This document shows, piece after piece, positions 1 through 7,750 of a DNA stretch of 64,000 bases. Both the position numbers and the translations under genes were made by a program. Source of the DNA: Leptospira sp. (GTDB taxonomy: Bacteria; Spirochaetota; Leptospiria; Leptospirales; Leptospiraceae); the NCBI GenBank assembly GCA_027531445.1, contig JAPZRK010000046.1, forward strand, positions 44,650-108,649, read 5' to 3'. The notes beneath the pieces are model-generated. The model was given only the letters and a program-made list of their open reading frames with translations, did not search any database and was not told the origin of the DNA. Every line of letters begins with the position of its first letter. Within the stretch, counting starts at the first letter, position 1.

Positions 1-246
1 AATGAGATTGTTTATAGCTTTCAGATTTTTGATGTGATTCTAGGTATTCTTTCATTCGAGAAGGAAGAAGAAAAACTAGACGGTATCGATAAAGAGAAAA
101 TTGAATCTATGATTGAAGCACGCAAATTAGCAAAATTGAATAAAGATTTTGCAACTGCTGATCAAATTCGTAAAAATTTATTGGAGCTAGAAATTCAACT
201 TTTGGATCATAAGGATGGAACAACCACATGGAAAAGAAACCAGTAG
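1..246 (+). CDS. cysS: Cysteinyl-tRNA synthetase, C-terminal part (5' truncated by window)
   Basis: The reading frame is open from base 1 and ends at 246. It encodes the last 81 residues of a protein whose tail (IEARKLAKLNKDFATADQIR, then a DGTTTW-type ending) matches the helical C-terminal anticodon-binding region of class I cysteinyl-tRNA synthetases. The enzyme charges tRNA-Cys in the cytoplasm. The HIGH and KMSKS motifs would lie upstream of the window and cannot be checked. The next gene begins 19 bases before this stop, so the two are probably translated from one message. Identification rests on the tail only. Confidence 0.88.
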   Translation, partial: NEIVYSFQIFDVILGILSFEKEEEKLDGIDKEKIESMIEARKLAKLNKDFATADQIRKNLLELEIQLLDHKDGTTTWKRNQ

Positions 247-998
247 ACATCCTTTTTGGAAAAAGAAATTTTTATGAATTCCTTGAAACCCTCGATACGA
301 TGCTTCCAGAAAAGGGAGTAAAATCTATTCGTGAAGTGCTTTTGAAGGACTCTATACCTACTGAAGAAAAAAAACGTATCATCGCATTTTTACCAACTCA
401 TGTAAAATGTACGCTTGTTAGTTCAAGGGAACTAGATCGTGTGGCCGGAGATAAAAATCACCAAGGTTATATCATTATCCGCACGAAACAAAAAGCATTC
501 CAATCGTTGAATTGGGAACAATTAAAATCAATGGTTCAAGCTGGCGATGGTCCCATATTGATTCTGGATAGAATCCAAGATCCTGGAAATATGGGAAATT
601 TATTAAGGACAGCGGAATGTATGGGAGTCAAACATGTGCTCATGTCCGATCGTGATACGGCTCCGATTAGTCCAGTAGTGGAAAAATCGTCGGCAGGCGC
701 GGTTCATCATTTAAATATTTTTCGAATTGCAAATTTAGCAAATGCGATGGATTACTTAAAAGAATTAGAATATTGGATATTAGCCACTGATGAAGAAGGA
801 TCGGAGGAAGTATGGGATGATTTACCCACACCAGAAAATATGGCGATTATAATGGGTAACGAGGGAGAGGGTGTGAAAAGGATTCTACTCGAACATGCAG
901 ATTATAAAGGTCGAATTGCCCTTCAAGGATCCGTTACTTCATTGAATGTTGTCGTTGCATGTGGTATCACTTTAGATAGGATAGTAAATCGTAGTTGA
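228..998 (+). CDS. rlmB: SpoU/TrmH-family RNA 2'-O-methyltransferase (RlmB-like)
   Basis: This 256-residue SPOUT methyltransferase shows the three SpoU motifs: LDRIQDPGNMGNLLRTAE (about 113-130, with Asn121, Arg127 and Glu130), IIMGNEGEG (207-215) and the SLNVVVACG region (238-246). Such enzymes transfer a methyl group from S-adenosylmethionine to a ribose 2'-OH in rRNA or tRNA. Residues 1-90 look like the usual substrate-binding domain. The ATG at 228 lies inside cysS, an overlap that suggests translational coupling, and the pair cysS-rlmB is a common bacterial neighbourhood. The family is certain. The exact target (23S rRNA G2251, as for E. coli RlmB) is inferred. Confidence 0.85.
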   Translation: MEKKPVDILFGKRNFYEFLETLDTMLPEKGVKSIREVLLKDSIPTEEKKRIIAFLPTHVKCTLVSSRELDRVAGDKNHQGYIIIRTKQKAFQSLNWEQLKSMVQAGDGPILILDRIQDPGNMGNLLRTAECMGVKHVLMSDRDTAPISPVVEKSSAGAVHHLNIFRIANLANAMDYLKELEYWILATDEEGSEEVWDDLPTPENMAIIMGNEGEGVKRILLEHADYKGRIALQGSVTSLNVVVACGITLDRIVNRS

Positions 999-2083
999 AA
1001 TTTGGAAGTTTCATTCTTCTTTTTCTTTTTTTCATCTTTAGCATCCAATCATGTGCATATTACGTATGGAAAAAAGAGTTCACGCGTGAAGAAAAAAATG
1101 ATCCTGCTCTTTTCTTGTCCCTTGCAGGTTTTATCGGAAATCCAAACCAGGCGTTATACATTTTTATTCCTAAGTCGGATCGCCAGCTTCCTCATGAACA
1201 ATTTGTAGAAGTAGAACTTTCCAATAAGACGACGAAACCTAAAATTGTTTTTATTCATGGGTGGAATCCATTAGAGAGAGATTTAGATCCATTTACCTCA
1301 CGTGCGCGAAAGATTGATAATATAAAAGGAACATTTCAAAATGCGATCATTCATTATCAAGAAAATCAACAAGAAGTAAAATCTAAGTACGACCTGTATT
1401 TATTTACTTATAGGACTTCCAATGCAGTTATTTTTAATGGGGAAGGTTTTGTTAGCTATTTAAAACGCACGTTTACTAAAGATGAAAAGGTCATTGTCGT
1501 GGCTCACTCGATGGGTGGCATTGTCACAAGAGCCGCCATGAGATCCCCTCAATATGAGGCAGGACTGATTGACGGAGTGATCACATTGGCCTCGCCTATG
1601 TATGGATCTCCTTTTGCATCAGATGAATTTTTAAAAAATCAAACCTTGGTCAATGAACTTTCCTCCTTCCTAATTGAGACACAAGGGGGGACTGATTTAG
1701 GTTACACAAATAATGGAACAAACCAAATTCCCATTGGTACGGAATTTAATTTTGTTTTAGATTCTATCAACAATGGTTTTCCGTACAATTCGTTATTCAT
1801 TTCTTATGCGGGGATATTGAATAACGATTGTCAAGGTGCAGAAACTTTTTACTATCAAACGTCTTGTAAGATACTCACAAATTCTACTCCGAGTTTTGCA
1901 TCTAACGATGGGATTGTATCAGAAAATAGTGCAATTCTTGGTGGAACGGTTTTTCAACACTATTTAAAATCTGGCTATGATCATTCCATGATGGCATTTC
2001 AAACTTCAATGATTGATGATACGAAGAGCGTTTCGCTTTTTCGAGAAATCATTTTAAAAATTGATGAGTTAGTTTCGAGATAG
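995..2083 (+). CDS. Lipoprotein alpha/beta-hydrolase (lipase/esterase-like)
   Basis: This 362-residue protein starts at a TTG that overlaps the TGA of the preceding gene. The first 20 residues are a hydrophobic signal ending in a spirochaete-type lipobox (SIQSC, Cys20), so it is probably an exported lipoprotein. The alpha/beta-hydrolase fold is shown by an oxyanion segment IVFIHGW (84-90) and the nucleophile elbow AHSMGG (170-175, Ser172). A later Asp and His (near the DHSMM segment at the C-terminus) could complete the triad. The family includes triacylglycerol lipases and esterases of the PGAP1 type. The substrate is unknown. The next gene converges on it with no gap and no visible terminator. 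Confidence 0.75.
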   Translation: MKFGSFILLFLFFIFSIQSCAYYVWKKEFTREEKNDPALFLSLAGFIGNPNQALYIFIPKSDRQLPHEQFVEVELSNKTTKPKIVFIHGWNPLERDLDPFTSRARKIDNIKGTFQNAIIHYQENQQEVKSKYDLYLFTYRTSNAVIFNGEGFVSYLKRTFTKDEKVIVVAHSMGGIVTRAAMRSPQYEAGLIDGVITLASPMYGSPFASDEFLKNQTLVNELSSFLIETQGGTDLGYTNNGTNQIPIGTEFNFVLDSINNGFPYNSLFISYAGILNNDCQGAETFYYQTSCKILTNSTPSFASNDGIVSENSAILGGTVFQHYLKSGYDHSMMAFQTSMIDDTKSVSLFREIILKIDELVSR

Positions 2084-3811
2084 TCACTGAATACTTTTTT
2101 TGACTGCCAATGATAGAAGTAATATTGATACAAACATGATTGGAACAGAGTAATACAGGTTTGCCGGAATCCAAAGTAGGCCTTGAATTGACTGTAACCC
2201 ACTAATAATGAGTATAAAACCTGAGACCACACCTAATAAGGAATATTTGATCGAATTGGGATATCTTTCAAAGTCGATTTTTTGTGATTGGAAAAAACCT
2301 TTCCAAAAATAGTGCGGCGGTTTGGCTTTATGATAAAATGAGATTAAAGTTGATTTTTCGGAAATCGGTAATACAAATGTGCTCAATATCAAAATGAACA
2401 TACAAGTAAATGAAGTCGCGAAGATTGTATACGGAAAGCCAAGTTCTAAAACCAGTGAAAATATAATATAACAAATAGGTGAAAGAATCATAGCTAGTAT
2501 TTCAGTATATGCGGAAATACGCCAGTAAAACCATCTAGCGATTAATACAAATCCTATACCAGATGAGGCTTCCAGAATAAAAATCCAGGCGCCTTTGATT
2601 GTTTCCATGCCATAAACTGCTAGCACAAGTGAACCTATTCCTGTTAAAAACTGAAATACATACGAGATTCTCAAATAATACTTATCCGGTCTGCCTGATT
2701 GGATCGCTGGACGCCAAAAATCAAAAACAAGATAGGAAGCGCCCCAATTTAAATGAGTAGCAAGTGTAGATAGATATGCTGCTAAAAACGCACTGAGAAT
2801 AATCCCTTTCAGCCCAAGTGGCAAACCTTCATTCAAAAACAAAAGGAAGCCTTTCCCACTCTCGCCTTCTGAAAGTCCTGGGAAAGCAATAATGGATGCT
2901 AATGCAACTAAAATCCAAGGCCATGGTCGTAGGAAATAATGTGCGATAACAAACCATAGAGAACTTTTGATGGCCGCACTTTCATCTTTTGTTGCAAGTA
3001 TTCTTTGAGCAATGTATCCACCTCCTCCAGGTTCGGAACCAGGATACCAGCTAGACCACCATATAACAGTTAACATAATAACGAAGTGGTCAAAAGGTAA
3101 ACCTTTGCCATTAAAAAAATCAGGATAAAAATTTAATGATTCACTTGGTAATTTGGCAACTAATCCAGCTACTCCATTGATTGATGGAAGTTTTAAGACA
3201 AAATAAGCATAGACCAAACAACCACCCCAGGCTAAAAAAAACTGAAAAACATCAATATAGGAAATTCCTTTAAGACCACCTAAAGTAGTGTAAATGATTC
3301 CAGCGATTAGAAGTATAAATAAAATGAGAATATCTGAATATTGTGGAAAAAATACTTGGATGATTTTAAGCATAGCCAAGTTAACCCAACCTAGGATCAC
3401 GAGATTCAAAATGCCACCGATGAGAATGGCTTTGAAGCTTCTTAAATACTCCGCTTCTTTACCTGAATATCGAATTGAAATAAATTCAAGATCTGTCGTT
3501 GCACCTGAACGTTTCCATAACTTGGCAAAAAAGAATACCGTTACAAGACCGCCGATTGACATATACCACCAAAGCCAATTGCCTGAAATTCCAGTGGATC
3601 TAATAATTTCAGTAACCGCAAGCGGTGTATCAGCCGCAAACGTCGTCGCTACCATTGCAGTTCCAGCAACAAACCAACTTAATTTCCCTTCGGCCTTAAA
3701 ATAACCAGATAGAGTTTTTTCTGTTTTACTCCGTGATCGAATTAAGATGAAAATAATGATTAAGAAAGGAGAAAAAAAGAAGAGAATATCTAGAAGTGAA
3801 AAATCTATCAT
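2084..3811 (-). CDS. Sodium:solute symporter family (SSS) transporter
   Basis: This 575-residue protein is very hydrophobic, with about 13 to 14 membrane segments. It resembles the sodium/solute symporter family, as shown by the N-terminal ATTFAADTP and GISGNWLWW stretches and the sodium-site region around TLGGLKGISYIDVFQF. It should import a small solute together with Na+ across the inner membrane. Neither sequence nor neighbours reveals the substrate. It is the last gene of a minus-strand run beginning at lptD, and its ATG overlaps the hisF stop by four bases, so it is probably co-transcribed and translationally coupled with hisF. Confidence 0.82.
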   Translation of the reverse strand: MIDFSLLDILFFFSPFLIIIFILIRSRSKTEKTLSGYFKAEGKLSWFVAGTAMVATTFAADTPLAVTEIIRSTGISGNWLWWYMSIGGLVTVFFFAKLWKRSGATTDLEFISIRYSGKEAEYLRSFKAILIGGILNLVILGWVNLAMLKIIQVFFPQYSDILILFILLIAGIIYTTLGGLKGISYIDVFQFFLAWGGCLVYAYFVLKLPSINGVAGLVAKLPSESLNFYPDFFNGKGLPFDHFVIMLTVIWWSSWYPGSEPGGGGYIAQRILATKDESAAIKSSLWFVIAHYFLRPWPWILVALASIIAFPGLSEGESGKGFLLFLNEGLPLGLKGIILSAFLAAYLSTLATHLNWGASYLVFDFWRPAIQSGRPDKYYLRISYVFQFLTGIGSLVLAVYGMETIKGAWIFILEASSGIGFVLIARWFYWRISAYTEILAMILSPICYIIFSLVLELGFPYTIFATSFTCMFILILSTFVLPISEKSTLISFYHKAKPPHYFWKGFFQSQKIDFERYPNSIKYSLLGVVSGFILIISGLQSIQGLLWIPANLYYSVPIMFVSILLLSLAVKKSIQ

Positions 3812-4584
3812 AACCTAACTTTTATGCCCATTTCTCTCATTGCCTGTTTTGTTTCTGCTATCGTATATACACCAAAATGAAATATAGATGCGGCTAGAAC
3901 TGCATCCGCACCGCCTCTTAAAATTGCCTCTGACATATGCTCGGGATTTCCTGCTCCGCCGGAAGCAATGATAGGAATCGATAAATTTTGCGAAAGTAGC
4001 TTCAACATGTTGATGTCGAAACCATCTTTTGTTCCATCCCTATCCATGGAAGTCAGCAAAATTTCTCCTGCTCCACATTCATATGCTTCTTTCCCCCAAT
4101 CCAATGTTTCACGACCTGTTTCTGTTCTACCTCCATGTAAGTAGACTTCGAATCGTTTTCTTTCGTGGTTGAATTTAGAATCGATTGCACAGACAATACA
4201 TTGAGAGCCATATATCTCGCTTGCTTCTGTTAGTAATCCAGGACGTTGGAATGCGGCTGTGTTAATTGAGACTTTGTCTGCTCCGCGGTTTAAAACTGAT
4301 CTTACGTCATCTAACGTTCGTATACCACCACCTACAGTGAAAGGTATAAAGAGTTTGTTCGCTACTTCCTCAACTAGATTTAACAGAATATCTCGTTTAT
4401 CACTCGACGCTGTGATATCAAGAAAACAAACTTCATCGGCTTGATTTTCTTCATATGCAATGGCGCAAGATACGGGATCACCTGCATCAACTAAGTTAAC
4501 AAAATTTACTCCTTTGACAACTCTTCCATCTTTTATATCCAAACATGGAATGACTCTTTTGGTTAGCTCATCTGTCTGTATCAT
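3808..4584 (-). CDS. hisF: Imidazole glycerol phosphate synthase, cyclase subunit
   Basis: HisF (258 residues, normal length) is a (beta/alpha)8 barrel. It uses ammonia delivered by HisH to turn PRFAR into imidazole glycerol phosphate and AICAR in histidine synthesis. Visible signatures are the N-terminal RVIPCLDIKDGRVVKGVNF with catalytic Asp16, the phosphate-binding FTVGGGIR, CAIDSKFN with the second catalytic Asp, and IIASGGAGNPEH. No hisH or other his gene lies in the window, so the pathway is scattered. It sits between gatA and a sodium symporter, with ATGA overlaps at both ends. Confidence 0.97.
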   Translation of the reverse strand: MIQTDELTKRVIPCLDIKDGRVVKGVNFVNLVDAGDPVSCAIAYEENQADEVCFLDITASSDKRDILLNLVEEVANKLFIPFTVGGGIRTLDDVRSVLNRGADKVSINTAAFQRPGLLTEASEIYGSQCIVCAIDSKFNHERKRFEVYLHGGRTETGRETLDWGKEAYECGAGEILLTSMDRDGTKDGFDINMLKLLSQNLSIPIIASGGAGNPEHMSEAILRGGADAVLAASIFHFGVYTIAETKQAMREMGIKVRL

Positions 4585-6047
4585 TGGATAGAATCGGGAA
4601 GTGTAATTTTGGTTTCAGGAAACTCACCAAACATCTTTGCATATGACAATAAATTTTCTTCATCAAAATGATTTGCAGTCAATTGCATGCCAATTGGTAA
4701 TCCATTTTCGTCGACACCAGCAGGACAGCTTATAGCTGGAACGCCTGCGAGGTTTACTGTTGTAGTAAGAATATCAGCCAAGTACATTTGTATTGGGTCT
4801 TTCGTTTTTTCTCCAACTTTAAAGGCGGTCGTAGGAGATGTCGGTTGAAAAATAAAATCTACTTCTTTAAAAAATGTGTCATACTGTTTTTTTATAAGCA
4901 CCCTTGCTTTTTGTGCCTTACCATAATAGGCATCATAATAACCGGAGCTAAGTGAGAATGTGCCCAATAGAATTCTTCGTTTTACTTCGTTTCCAAAACC
5001 TTGCGATCGGGATTCAACATATAAGTCATCTAACTTCCCTTTCCCCTCTACTCTAAGTCCATAACGTATACCATCGAACCTAGAGAGATTTGAAGAACAT
5101 TCTGCTGTTGCAATGACATAATAAACAGGAATTGAATTTTTGAAAAGGCTAAAGTCCAATTCTTTGATCACCGCACCTTCATTTGCCAATTTTGTCTTTA
5201 ACTCTTCGTAACGTTTGGCGACACTTGGGCTTGATTGTGTCTCTTCTGTCTTCATAACGCCGACACGCAATCCTTTCCATGATTTAATGGTAACGTTTTT
5301 AGAAGAAAACGTTTTATCTTTAGCAGATGTTTGGTCGCGAAGATCCGATCCTTGGATTGTTTCAAAGATATCAATGATTGCGTTTAAATCATTACCAAAT
5401 GGTCCAATTTGATCTAAACTGGATGCATAAGCTACTAGTCCATATCTGGAAACGCGTCCATAAGTCGGTTTTAAACCCCAAATTCCACATAATGAAGCTG
5501 GTTGCCGGATTGAGCCTCCAGTGTCTGATCCAAGAGAAGTTGGCACCATGTTTGATGCAACAGCTGCCGCCGAACCACCACTAGACCCTCCTGGAATTCT
5601 TGAAGTATCAAATGGGTTCTTAGTCACTTGAAAAGCACTATTTTCAGTAGAACTTCCCATAGCAAACTCGTCCATATTGGTTCTTGGAAGTAATGCAAAA
5701 CCTTTGGATCTTAGTTTTGATACTACTGTCGCATCATAAGGAGACCGGAAGTTTGCCAATATTTTTGAAGAACAGGAAGTGATTTCTCCCTCGATACATA
5801 TATTGTCTTTGATTCCAATCGGTATCCCATCTAAGTCGGAAAAGATCGCGTTTGATTTTCTTCTTTTGTCGCTTTCGATCGACTGATTTAGAATTTTATT
5901 ATGATCCACTTCTAAAAAAGCCTTAATTTTTGAGTCTTCCGATTCAATCCGCGTCAAATATGATTTAGTTAATTCTTCGGATGTGAAATCCTTTTTCGAT
6001 AAACCATCTTTTATTTGGGAATATGTTAACTTATAAAGATCTTTCAT
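4581..6047 (-). CDS. gatA: Asp-tRNA(Asn)/Glu-tRNA(Gln) amidotransferase subunit A
   Basis: GatA (488 residues) is the glutaminase subunit of GatCAB, which converts mischarged Glu-tRNA-Gln or Asp-tRNA-Asn to the amide form. The amidase signature is complete: Lys80 in GIGIKDN context, the Gly/Ser stretch PGGSSGGSAAAVAS with Ser155, and GSDTGGSIRQPA with the nucleophile Ser179. It overlaps gatC upstream and hisF downstream by four bases each. gatB is not in the window. The presence of the complex suggests indirect amidation of tRNA-Gln and/or tRNA-Asn in this organism. Confidence 0.97.
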   Translation of the reverse strand: MKDLYKLTYSQIKDGLSKKDFTSEELTKSYLTRIESEDSKIKAFLEVDHNKILNQSIESDKRRKSNAIFSDLDGIPIGIKDNICIEGEITSCSSKILANFRSPYDATVVSKLRSKGFALLPRTNMDEFAMGSSTENSAFQVTKNPFDTSRIPGGSSGGSAAAVASNMVPTSLGSDTGGSIRQPASLCGIWGLKPTYGRVSRYGLVAYASSLDQIGPFGNDLNAIIDIFETIQGSDLRDQTSAKDKTFSSKNVTIKSWKGLRVGVMKTEETQSSPSVAKRYEELKTKLANEGAVIKELDFSLFKNSIPVYYVIATAECSSNLSRFDGIRYGLRVEGKGKLDDLYVESRSQGFGNEVKRRILLGTFSLSSGYYDAYYGKAQKARVLIKKQYDTFFKEVDFIFQPTSPTTAFKVGEKTKDPIQMYLADILTTTVNLAGVPAISCPAGVDENGLPIGMQLTANHFDEENLLSYAKMFGEFPETKITLPDSIQ

Positions 6048-6328
6048 GTTTCAATAACCCTTGGTACCACAACATAACCATTTTCATACGATGGAGCAAT
6101 TTTTGAAAGAGCTTCGCGATTTAGCGTGTTTTCAGAAATATCTGGTCTTAATACTTGCATGGTAAGCTGATAAATTTCATCGTCTTCTACGGCAGATGTG
6201 TCCATATTCTTGATTTCATCTACATAGCTAACAATACGAGAAAAATCATTCAACATTCCCTCAATTTCATCATCCTTTATCGTTAACTTTGCAAGTGCTG
6301 CAATTTCTCTTAAATTCTTTTCATCCAT
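6044..6328 (-). CDS. gatC: Asp-tRNA(Asn)/Glu-tRNA(Gln) amidotransferase subunit C
   Basis: This 94-residue protein matches GatC in length and pattern: an N-terminal LREIAALAKLTI helix, LNDFSRIVSYVDEIKNMDTS in the middle and a C-terminal segment ending in VVVPRVIE. GatC is a small clamp around GatA that links it to GatB in the amidotransferase complex. Its stop overlaps the gatA start by four bases, fitting a 1:1 translated pair. It lies 13 bases downstream of the sugar transferase gene in the same direction. Confidence 0.95.
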   Translation of the reverse strand: MDEKNLREIAALAKLTIKDDEIEGMLNDFSRIVSYVDEIKNMDTSAVEDDEIYQLTMQVLRPDISENTLNREALSKIAPSYENGYVVVPRVIET

Positions 6329-6341
6329 AGTTTATATTCCT

Positions 6342-7748
6342 TTAATACGCATTTCGATCAACAATAGCTTTTAATGGAGTTAACAAAATAATTTTAAGAT
6401 CAAAACTTAAACTCCAATTCTCAATATAGTATATGTCTGCTTTGATACGATCTTCTATCGATGTATCTCCTCTTAATCCTTGTACTTGCGCCCAGCCAGT
6501 GATTCCTGCTTTGGCGGCGTGCCTTCGCATATATTCATGATGTTCTGACTGAAATTTTTCTACGTAAAAGGGTCTCTCTGGTCTTGGACCAACGACGGAC
6601 ATGTCTCCGAGTAAAACGTTAATGAATTGAGGTGTTTCATCTAGTGAAAGTTTACGAAGGATGCTACCAATGCGCGTGACCCTAGGATCATTTTTTGTCG
6701 TCCATAGTGTATCAGAATCCTGTCTCTGCTGGACAACCATAGATCTGAATTTTAGCATATTAAATTTTTTATTGTCTAGTCCAACTCGTTCCTGTTTGTA
6801 AAACACTGGGCCAGGACTTGTGATTTTTATTAAAATTGCTAGAATGATATAGATCGGGCTAAAACAAACAATAAATAAGAGAGAAAAAACAATATCAAAC
6901 GTACGTTTGATTACTCGGTTATAACCTAGTCTGAGTGGTATATTTCTTATGGAAATAATAGGAATGCCATCCAAAACCTCCACTCTACCTTTAGCAGTAA
7001 TAATTTCCTCATAGCTTGGTACAACTTTTAGATCTATGCCTAAAAAATCGGAAATATCGATCGCTTCTTTTAAAAAATCTCCTTCATCATGTGAAAGAGC
7101 ATAGACTAACAGATCAACTTCATTCTGTTTTAAATATTCTTCTAATTCCTTCAGTTTTGCAACGACCTTTAAATTACTGTCACTGCTTAATAAGTTTACT
7201 TTACCTGAAATAAACCCAATTACATTATACCCATAGATGGAGTGTTTTCTGATTGTGTTCGCAAACGTTTGTGCAGATTTTCCTGTACCTAAAATCACAA
7301 CGGAGCGTAAATTATAACCCTTACTGCGTAAAATCCTGAGGATCCCGCGAAGAATAAAATGCCCGAGACTGCTGAGTAAAATCGTAGCTATAACAAAGTA
7401 GGAAATTACTAGACGAGAAAAACTTTCGCCTCGAAAGAAAAAAAGCGCCGTCAGAATTAGCATCAAATTTATGAAAACACCTGAGGCAATTGCAAAAAAT
7501 TCATCAGTTAATGATAGTCCACGCCGCGGATGATAAAGATCTATCGAAAGAAAAGAAATGACCTGAGAAATACCAAGAACAAGACCTAGAAAGAAATAGT
7601 TTTGGAAGTCAATAATTTGCCTTTGAAAGGTAGAATCTTCCGAGAGATAATATCGAATAACAAATGCAATCCCAAAGCTTAAAAAAGCAATGCAAAGATC
7701 GGTAAATAAAAAGAGAAGTTTGAATGATTGGCTTCTTTCTTTTAACAT
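6342..7748 (-). CDS. Polyprenyl-phosphate sugar-1-phosphate transferase (exopolysaccharide/O-antigen initiating enzyme)
   Basis: This 468-residue membrane enzyme has the polyisoprenyl-phosphate hexose-1-phosphate transferase layout. There are about four N-terminal membrane helices (residues 10-130), a Rossmann-like domain (150-245, beginning VVILGTGKSA) and a further helix near 280-305. The C-terminal catalytic domain has SPGPVFYKQERVGLD, KFRSM, LRKLSLDETPQ and GDMSVVGPRPERP. Such enzymes load the first sugar phosphate onto undecaprenyl phosphate for lipopolysaccharide or capsule synthesis at the inner membrane. Lying two bases downstream of lptD, it links envelope glycan initiation with LPS export. 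The sugar is not predictable. Confidence 0.88.
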   Translation of the reverse strand: MLKERSQSFKLLFLFTDLCIAFLSFGIAFVIRYYLSEDSTFQRQIIDFQNYFFLGLVLGISQVISFLSIDLYHPRRGLSLTDEFFAIASGVFINLMLILTALFFFRGESFSRLVISYFVIATILLSSLGHFILRGILRILRSKGYNLRSVVILGTGKSAQTFANTIRKHSIYGYNVIGFISGKVNLLSSDSNLKVVAKLKELEEYLKQNEVDLLVYALSHDEGDFLKEAIDISDFLGIDLKVVPSYEEIITAKGRVEVLDGIPIISIRNIPLRLGYNRVIKRTFDIVFSLLFIVCFSPIYIILAILIKITSPGPVFYKQERVGLDNKKFNMLKFRSMVVQQRQDSDTLWTTKNDPRVTRIGSILRKLSLDETPQFINVLLGDMSVVGPRPERPFYVEKFQSEHHEYMRRHAAKAGITGWAQVQGLRGDTSIEDRIKADIYYIENWSLSFDLKIILLTPLKAIVDRNAY

Positions 7749-7750
7749 AA

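Noticed and set aside
3294..3704. Plus-strand open frame of 136 residues inside the symporter gene
   Set aside because: It lies antisense to a clear membrane transporter and has no ribosome site or domain.
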